NCBI GenBank assembly: GCA_028564925.1
Contig: CM053033.1
Span: 207,207,607-207,271,606 of the forward strand
Direction of reading: 5' to 3'
DNA: 64,000 nucleotides
DNA from: Lithobates sylvaticus
Lineage: Eukaryota > Chordata > Amphibia > Anura > Ranidae
The translations under genes and the position numbers were made by a program. Under the pieces are notes generated by a model that did not search any database, was not told the DNA's origin, and saw nothing but the letters and a program-made list of their open reading frames with translations. The number at the start of each line of letters is the position of its first letter. The first letter of the stretch is position 1. Shown piece after piece: positions 57,283-64,000 of this stretch.

Positions 57283-57945
57283 GCATTATTTTCTTCTATA
57301 GCCACTAAAAATACTTAATATGATGATAACAGTCCATGAAAACATTCAGACATTTTGGAAGGATCCATAAGGAGTTATCATTGCTTCCTCTAGACTGCTG
57401 GTAAGTATCTTTATGCTCTGTTGCAATACTTTACAGCAATAGCGGCTCCATCGAGACCCCCCCAGAGATGTTTTGTGAGCCACTCGCTCTCCCTCTTGTG
57501 TAATTGAGGAATTGAACCCCTGTGGATTTACAGCGGAAAATCTGTTTACTAATAGGGTATTTCTCTCAAACCAGATGAGGGGTTAGATGGTTGGGTCCTG
57601 GAATGACACATGAGGCCTCACTAGCATCAGGGAGGCTGAATGCAATCAGTAAAGAGGAAGGGAGAAGAGACAGGGGATAGACACACAGAGGAGACAGGAA
57701 TATCCACAGAAAGAATGACTCTATAATGGTGTTCATTATGGCATTGACCATGTTTATGGGCCTACTGACAGAAGGAGTCATAAGTATAAGGTTTTGCATT
57801 TATTAGATGTCTGTTTTCCCAAAAAATGTATACTAAGTAGTAAGTACCTTCTGATGTGCATCACCCTATCCCATGCCCAATGCCATTATAATATGTACTT
57901 GTTATAGAGTGCTGGTGCTGAAATCTTGAATTTTTTTTGTGTGAA
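57283..57945. other. nothing recognised
   Basis: Unassigned sequence; no splice-bounded frame matching the missing DH exon. Confidence 0.5.
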
Positions 57946-58201
57946 ATTACCACATTTATCGGCTTATAACACACACCTTTTTCACCTGAAAATAGGGGGG
58001 AAATTGTGGGTGCGTGTTATACGCCGACAGCGTACCTTGGAGGGGAAGGAGGACGAGTGCCGCCGGAAATCACTGAGCCGTCATCTCCTCTCGGCTCTAA
58101 CTAGGCTCGCACGTCACACACACAGTCCCACCTCTGCCACCGCCATTGGACCAGTGTTCTGTCTATCACAGGAGCTGGTCCAATGCCGATGGTGGAGGCG
58201 G
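57946..58201. repeat. repeat of the TTATCGGCTTATAACACAC type
   Basis: Short inverted GGCTTATAACACACACC / GGTGCGTGTTATACGCC at 57959-58027 followed by GC-rich sequence. Class unknown. Confidence 0.5.
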
Positions 58202-58589
58202 GCATAATCCGTTACAGGAGAATGCTTGTAATCCAAAACATTCGCATGTCAAAGTGAGTTTCCCCATAGAAGTCAATGGAAACAAAGAGAATTTGTTCCA
58301 CATTGACTTCTATTACATGAATACTGCATGTGGCCAGAGGTGGGGGGGGGGGCGCCAGAGAGCCTCATAAATACTCTGGGACAGCTCGGCTGAACTCAGA
58401 AAGGCTCGGGGACTGAGTATTTCCGGGTATTTCCCAGTATTTCCGTGTCCCCAACACTCCCGCACCTCTGGCCGAATGCGGTTACTGCACCGCCCATTAG
58501 CTTGAATTCTGCTCATTTTGCGAGACAACACTCGCAAACCGAGTCAGAATTTAAAACAAAAAGTTGCTCGTCTTTCAAACGCTTGTTAA

Positions 58590-59553
58590 CCACTTGCCTA
58601 CCAGGCACGAACACCTCCTTCCTGACCAAGCCATTTTTCAGCTTTCAGCGCTGTTGCATTTTGAATGACAATTGCGCGGTCATGCAACGCTGTACCCAAA
58701 TAACATTTTTATAATTTTTTCCCCACAGATAGAGCTTTATTTTGGTGGTATTTGATCACCTCTGCGGTTTTTATTTCTTGCGCTATAAACAAAAGAAGAG
58801 GGACAAGTTTCAAAAAACACAATATTTTTTACTTTTTATTATAATAAATATCCAATTTTTTTTTTTTTTTTAAAACACATTTTTTCCTCAGTTTAGGCCG
58901 ATACGTATTCTTCTACATATTTTTGGTAAAAAAAAATCGCAATAAGCGTATATTGATTGGTTTGCGCAAAAGTTATAGCGTCTACAAAATAGGGGATAGA
59001 TTTATAGCATTTTTATTATAATTTTTTTTTTTACTAGTAATGGCGGCAATCTGCGATTTTTATTGTGACTGCGACATTGCGGCGGACATATCGGACACTT
59101 TTGACACATTTTTGGGACCATTTACATTTATACAGCGATCTGTTCTATAAAAATGCATTGATTACTGTATAAATGTGACTGGCAGGGAAGGGGTTAACAC
59201 TAGGGGGCGCTGCAGGGGTTAATATGTTCCCTATGTGAGTGGTTCTAACTGTGGGGGGAGGGGACCGATCGGTGTCCCTATGTACAAGGGACACACCATC
59301 GGTCTCCTCTGCTCTGACAGGACGTGGATCTGTGTGTTTACATACACAGATCCACGTCCTGCTCAGTTACTGGGCAATCGCGGGTGCCCGGCGGACATCG
59401 TGGCCGCCGGGCACGCGCATCGGGTCCCCATCGACGCGGCGGGCACGTGCGCGCCCCCTAGTGGCCGAAAACTTAGCGACGTCATATGACGGCGCTCCGC
59501 CACAAGAGCCGCACCGCTCTGCCGTCAATTGACGGAGGGCGGTCGGCAACAGG
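58590..59553. mobile_element. TTAA element, CCACTTGCC family, full length
   Basis: 964 bp between TTAA 58586-58589 and 59554-59557; ends CCACTTGCCTACC and GGTCGGCAACAGG are imperfectly inverted. Best copy in the window for defining the family. No transposase. Confidence 0.85.
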
Positions 59554-59895
59554 TTAACCGCGTTACTCGAAAACCAAGATTTCACTGTACTAAAATTCAG
59601 CACCTTTCCACTTCTTAGGCTCCATGCACATGGGGCTTAAAAAAATGTCTGTTCTCTTGGGAGTAAAAAAACGCTCATATAGAGCAATTTTACACGAGTT
59701 TTCTGCCAGTGAGCTCCAATCAGAAACGCAAACCAGAAGGGTTTTTTTTTCTGCCTCTAAACGTTAAGCTCAAAATATGCCTCGTAGCGTCCTAATGTGT
59801 ATGGACACATAGGATAACATCGATCTGCTTCTACAGGCAGAACACAAAACTCCTATAGAAGCAAAGATTTTTAAGCCAGTATGCATGGAGCCAAA

Positions 59896-60069
59896 TGTAC
59901 ACACGATCGGACTTTCCGGCGGAAAATTTTGAAGCCAGTCTTATTTCTAGGTCTGCCGGAGTTTTGGGAAGAAAAAGTCCGCCTAGAGCCCACACACGAT
60001 CGAATTGTCTGGCGGACTCTGGTCCACCGGACTAAGTCCGCCGGAAAGTCCGATCGCGTGTACGCGGCA
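59896..60069. mobile_element. MITE at palindrome centre, TACACACGATCGGAC family
   Basis: Inverted TACACACGATCGGACTTTCC / GGAAAGTCCGATCGCGTGTA and right end GCGGCA, as in the TGCCGCGTACACACG group; the left end is slightly shortened. Confidence 0.7.
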
Positions 60070-60435
60070 TTTGGCTCCATGCACACTGGCTTAAAAATCT
60101 TTGCTTCTATAGGAGTTTTGTGTTCTGCCTGTAGAAGCAGATCAATGCTATCCTATGTGTCCATGCACATTAGGACGTTACGAGGCATATTTTGAGCTTA
60201 ACATTTAGAGGCAGAAAAAAAAAAAAACCTTCTGGTTCGCGTTTCTGATTGGAGCTCACTGGCAGAAAAAAAATGTAAAAATTTCCTAAACTCGTGTAAA
60301 CTTGCTCTATATGAGCGTTTTTTTACTCCCAAGAGAACAGACATTTTTTTAAGCCCCATGTGCATGGAGCCTAAGAAGTGGAAAGGTGCTGAATTGTAGT
60401 ACAGCGGAACCTTGGTTTTCGAGTAACGCGGTTAA

Positions 60436-60909
60436 AGAGGGAGTCCACCTTAACAAAAAATATTAAAAGTCAGCAGCTACAAATACTGCAGCTGCTGACT
60501 TTTAATAAATAGACACTTACCTGTTCCAGGTTCCAGCGATGTCGGCAGAAGATGACGAGCAATCGCTCGTGTCTCGGCTGCCCCCGCCGCCATCCTATGT
60601 CAGGGAATCAGGAAGTGAAGCGTTGTGGCTTCACTGCCCGGTTCCCTACTGCGCATGCGCTTGCGCTTTACTGGTCCCCGTTGTGTCCCGGGAACTGTGT
60701 ATTTCCCAGGACACAATGGGGGAGGGGGGGGCGGTCATCTGCGGATAGGGGCGGGCCAGCTCCGGCTAGCTAGTCCCGGAAGTGGGTGCAGATACCTGGA
60801 TTATCCAGGTATCTGCACCCCCCCCCCCTGAAAGGTGCCAATTGTGGCACCGGAGGGGGGGGGGAGGAATCCGATAAGCGGAAGTTCCACTTTAGGGTGG
60901 AGCTCCGCT
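60436..60909. mobile_element. TTAA MITE AGAGGGAGTCCACC with CAGCAGCTACAAATACTG hairpin
   Basis: TTAA 60432-60435 and 60910-60913. Hairpin AAAGTCAGCAGCTACAAATA / TGCAGCTGCTGACTTTTAAT, then TGCGCATGCGC, and a second hairpin GCAGATACCTGGAT / ATCCAGGTATCTGC. Sister of 28456. Confidence 0.85.
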
Positions 60910-61559
60910 TTAACAAGCGTTTTGAAAGACAAGCAACTTTTTTTTTTTTTAAATTCTGACTCGGTTTGCGAGTGTTGTCTCGCAAAACGAGCAGAATTCA
61001 AGCTAATGGGCGGTACAGTAACCACATTCGGCCAGAGGGGCGGGGGCGTCAGGGATACTCGGAACGGTTCGGAGCCATTCGGAAATACTCAGTTCCCGAG
61101 CCTTTCTGAGTTCAGCCGAGCTGTCCCCGAGTATTTAAGAGGCTCTACGGCGCCCCCTCCACCTCTGTCCACATGCGGTATTGCATGTAATAGAAGTCAA
61201 TGCGGAACAAATTATCTTCGGTTTCATTGACTTCTATGGGGAAACTCGCTTTGATATGCAAGTGTTTTGGATTACAAGCATTCTCATGGAATGGATTATG
61301 CTCGTAATCCAAGGTTCCACTGTATGTTGAATGTGATTGTGGTGTTGGCACAGATCAATCAGATTGTAAACATTTGAAATTCTCTAAATTTTAAAATGTT
61401 CTTCAGACTAAAGCTGAGCAACATAAATATAAAAAAAAAAAAAAAAAAATCAGCTAAAGCAAAGACAGATATAAATGCTATTATGTACTCTGTAATATCT
61501 CAGGGCTAATAACATATTACAGAAATAAAATAAATAATAACAAAAGCAACCATAACTAC

Positions 61560-61714
61560 TATTAGATTGTAAGCTCTTCTGTGTTCAGGGCCTTCTTAGT
61601 CCTCTTGTATTTTATTGTATTATAACTGTGTTGTCTCCCTTTTATATTGTAAAGCGCTGCGTAAACTGTTGGCGCTATATAAATCCTGTAATAATAATAA
61701 TAATAATAATAATA
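61560..61714 (+). mobile_element. L2/CR1-type LINE, 3' tail
   Basis: TTAGATTGTAAGCTCTTCTG to TATATAAATCCTG followed by an AAT trinucleotide tail (about 9 units). Only the last 150 bp of the element. Confidence 0.87.
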
Positions 61715-62480
61715 ACTACTACTAATAGTCAGCCTTTGTAAATATTTCCATGTTTCCATCCATACCAAATTGCTTATTTCCTACTGTAAACTAAGAAAAG
61801 AAAATATTTTGCGTAAAAAGAACCCTTTTGGTCATGAAGCTGAAGCATGTGACATATGTGACTGACCCCATACATAAGATTGATGTGAGAGGGGAGAGAA
61901 CGACCAAACATTGCCCAGCAGGACACACAAGCCATACACACTGCACACAGAGCAGCGGAGGGGCCATACAGACACACCATACTGCATCTGAGTGTGGTCT
62001 GCTCTCACTCACACAGTGACCCCTGCCCAGTGGGAATGTGTCAGAGAGACGCTGGGTCTCAGCAATCTCTGGCATTCCAGGAATACTCACTGGCCACCAG
62101 TTTATCCTGTTTAAATAATGTCTCAGGCTGAACATTCATCACAATGCAGATGTGGAGCTGTAAACCATGAGGCGCAGACAGCATCCATCTTGTGCGACTT
62201 CTAGGGAGCAAAGCTTGGACAATGTGTTTTTGACTTTTTGTTGTGTGTTTCACTCTTTTACTCTTTAGTGGGAGTAACCAGGACTAACTACATTGTGACA
62301 AATAACTGAACACAAAAAATAAAATAAAAAATCAAGGCATTCACAAAGCAAGCTTTCAGATAGTTGCATAGCTTAGTAGAGCATGAGTAATGAGCAATTC
62401 AAGCCTTTAAAAAATAAGAAATCCCCAATACAGCACTTTGTAAGAATAAATAAAAAAATTATAGTTCTCTTTGCAATGTT
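61715..62480. other. no gene established
   Basis: Contains a possible donor-like GTGAGTATTCC on the minus strand at 62092 but no convincing exon (see rejected items). Confidence 0.4.
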
Positions 62481-62482
62481 AT

Positions 62483-62580
62483 TATTATTATACAGGATTT
62501 ATATAGCGCCAACAGTTTGCGCAGCGCTTTACAACATGAGGGCAGACATTACAGTTACAATACAATTCAATACAGGAGGA
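62483..62580 (-). mobile_element. L2/CR1-type LINE, 3' tail
   Basis: ATT-repeat tail then CAGGATTTATATAGCGCCAA and AGCGCTTTACAACATGAGG, the reverse of the tail at 61600-61690. Confidence 0.85.
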
Positions 62581-63059
62581 ATTATATATTCATTGGGGTT
62601 GATTTACTAAAGGTAAATAGAGCAGTGGCAGCCTGGTCATAGGGGGCGCACAGGCGCCGCCCCCCATCCATGCGTCCGGCTCCCTGATCTACATGCAGGG
62701 CACCGGACACATGGATTACAATCTGTTTTTTTTTGTTTTTTTTTTAAGCACGTGAGGCTTCAAAAAAGGGTGGGCTCAGGGCACAGAGCATTGCGCCCGA
62801 AGCCCACCCAGTTGTGTGACAATAGAAAATGAATATTGGCTCTTGTAACACTGATTCTCCTCCTGGCCAATCAGTAAGCTTGTCCTGAGACCGGTCACCC
62901 GATTGGCCAAAAGGAGATAGGATTGGCCGCAGGAGGAGTAGGGATGAGACGTAGGGGAAGCGAGGAAGCAGCCGCCCACAGTGCAGAGAGAGCGGACCGG
63001 AGCGCTGCCTGCAATATGGTGTAAGTGCGGGGCCCCAACTACTGACTGACCGACCTATG
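62581..63059. other. unassigned, probably repeat-derived
   Basis: GC-rich part begins CAGTGGCAGCCTGGTCATAG; this looks like the end of an interspersed repeat but no partner end or duplication was found. Confidence 0.4.
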
Positions 63060-63774
63060 AGGTAGGCTCTTTACCACGTGATCAGCTGTGACCAATCACA
63101 GCGTGTAACCAGGAACTGCCAGTAAACGCCTTTCATCGGTTTCCTCTTTCCTCGGTTCGTGCTGACAGGGAGAGCTGATCGGCGGCTCTCCTGTCAGAGG
63201 GAGGGTCTGCGCTGATAATCAGTGTATTGATTATCAGTGCAGCCCCCATCAGAGGTGCCCACCACAGCTGCACATCATTGCCCATAAAAATGCCAGTCAA
63301 TGCCCATCAGTAACGCCTGTCAGTGCCCTAAACAGATGCCAATCAGTGCCCATCAGTAATGACTGTCAGTACCTCATCATCAGTGCTGCCTATCAGTGCC
63401 ATCTAGTAGTGCCCATCGGTGCCCATCAGTGCTGCATATCAGTGCCCATCAATTCTACATATTAGTGCCTCCTTATCAGTGCCCATCAGTGCCCGTCAGT
63501 GCAGCCTCATTAGTGAAAGAGATAACATAAAAGAAGAAAATCTTTTTTTCTTTTCAAAAATATTTTTTATTTTTGGCTGTTTAGCAAAAAATTAAAACCC
63601 CAGAGGTGATCAAATACCACCAAAAGAAAGCTCTATTTGTGGGAAGAAAATTATAAAAATGTATTTTGGGTACAATGTTGCAGGACCGCGCAATTGTCAT
63701 TCAAATTGTGACAGCACTGAAAGCTGAAAATTGTCCTGGGCAGGAAGGGGGGAAAGTGCCCGGTATTGAAGTGG
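63060..63774. mobile_element. TTAA-family repeat with CAGTGCC array
   Basis: Parallel to 9183-10015 in its first 200 bp, then CAGTGCC tandem units (63270-63515), then the reverse of the CCACTTGCC family (ATCAAATACCACCAAAAGAA, ACCGCGCAATTGTCATTC), ending GAAGTGG and TTAA (63775-63778). It shows that the CAGTGCC array is an internal part of this repeat family. Confidence 0.75.
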
Positions 63775-63778
63775 TTAA

Positions 63779-64000
63779 ATCGTATTCCTCTCTGTCATCT
63801 CAGAAAGTCGGGAGGTATGCCATAACCAAGAACTGTTGTTCGCTCACTGCATGTGAGTTACCGTAATAAGCCTGGCTAGAGACTGTTGTCTGCAGGATCC
63901 TCAGCAACTGTTACCAAATGGTATCCTTCTTACCCACATTAATCACACTCCCATGTGTCTCTTCACACAATGAACGATGCTGCTTCTTGGGTAAGGGATG
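63779..64000. other. nothing firmly recognised
   Basis: A minus-strand G|GTAAGA donor-like site at about 63932 follows a short open stretch, but no homology is seen. Confidence 0.4.

Larger units (their letters stand above)
58202..61304. repeat. 3.1-kb nested palindrome
   Basis: Inverted arms 58202-58589 + 59554-59895 against 60070-60435 + 60910-61304, centre 59896-60069. Each arm is interrupted at the mirrored GTTAAC site by a different TTAA element. Arm tips read CATAATCC...GCTTGTAATCC and GGATTACAAGC...GGATTATG. The ends CAGTGGAACCTTGG-like resemble pogo/Tigger-type termini (inference). Confidence 0.85.

Noticed and set aside
62059-62253. 64-codon minus frame with RWMLSAPHGLQLHICIVMNV and a GTGAGT donor-like site
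   Set aside because: No ATG start, no homology recognised and no phase link to plekhg2. It could be a non-coding 5' exon, but the sequence alone does not support it.
63930-64000. Possible minus-strand exon HPLPKKQHRSLCEETHGSVI ending at a GTAAGA donor
   Set aside because: Short, no acceptor inside the window and no similarity to the expected PLEKHG2 N-terminus.

Overview
The window looks like vertebrate nuclear DNA, most likely from a frog of the Rana type. This is inferred from the protein similarity of the exons and from very dense families of MITEs, TTAA-flanked elements, L2-like LINE tails and Penelope-like elements; no species marker is visible. There are no operons, tRNA or rRNA genes, or CRISPR arrays.

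Host gene: sixteen minus-strand exons between 51620 and 1 join in phase into about 1,460 codons of one protein that I recognise as PLEKHG2, a Rho-family guanine nucleotide exchange factor. The order from right to left is the DH domain (51.6-34.5 kb), the PH domain (32.5-29.0 kb), a linker with conserved short exons (23.9-10.2 kb), and a long acidic/Ser-rich tail (6.2 kb to the left edge). The N-terminal exons lie beyond the right-hand side (none found in 51.6-64 kb) and the last exon runs off the left edge.

Introns: almost all other recognisable sequence is transposon-derived. The main items are a Harbinger-like MITE and a partial second one with a 2.4-kb TIR element (40-bp minisatellite inside) inserted in the second (6.37-9.18 kb); an L2-type LINE 3' end (13.8-14.5 kb); a TTAA element split by a retro-insertion with a 24-bp target duplication (14.7-16.5 kb); a hammerhead-like relic (18.0 kb); many MITEs (19-33 kb); a 1.9-kb Harbinger-like foldback (36.6-38.5 kb); a decayed Tc1 transposase (40 kb); and a young Penelope-like element (PLE, 41017-47423) with an open 786-codon RT/GIY-YIG frame.

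Right part (51.6-64 kb): a Tc1 remnant carrying a hAT MITE and a 50-bp tandem amplification, a solo LTR fossil, a nested palindrome (58.2-61.3 kb), L2 tails and further TTAA-type repeats.

Best candidate for something new: the PLE. It has exact 12-bp target duplications, an inverted 5'-truncated second copy giving 2.1-kb palindromic arms, a hammerhead-like ribozyme motif in each arm, and an overlapping upstream Gly/Arg-rich frame. How these parts work together is inference.
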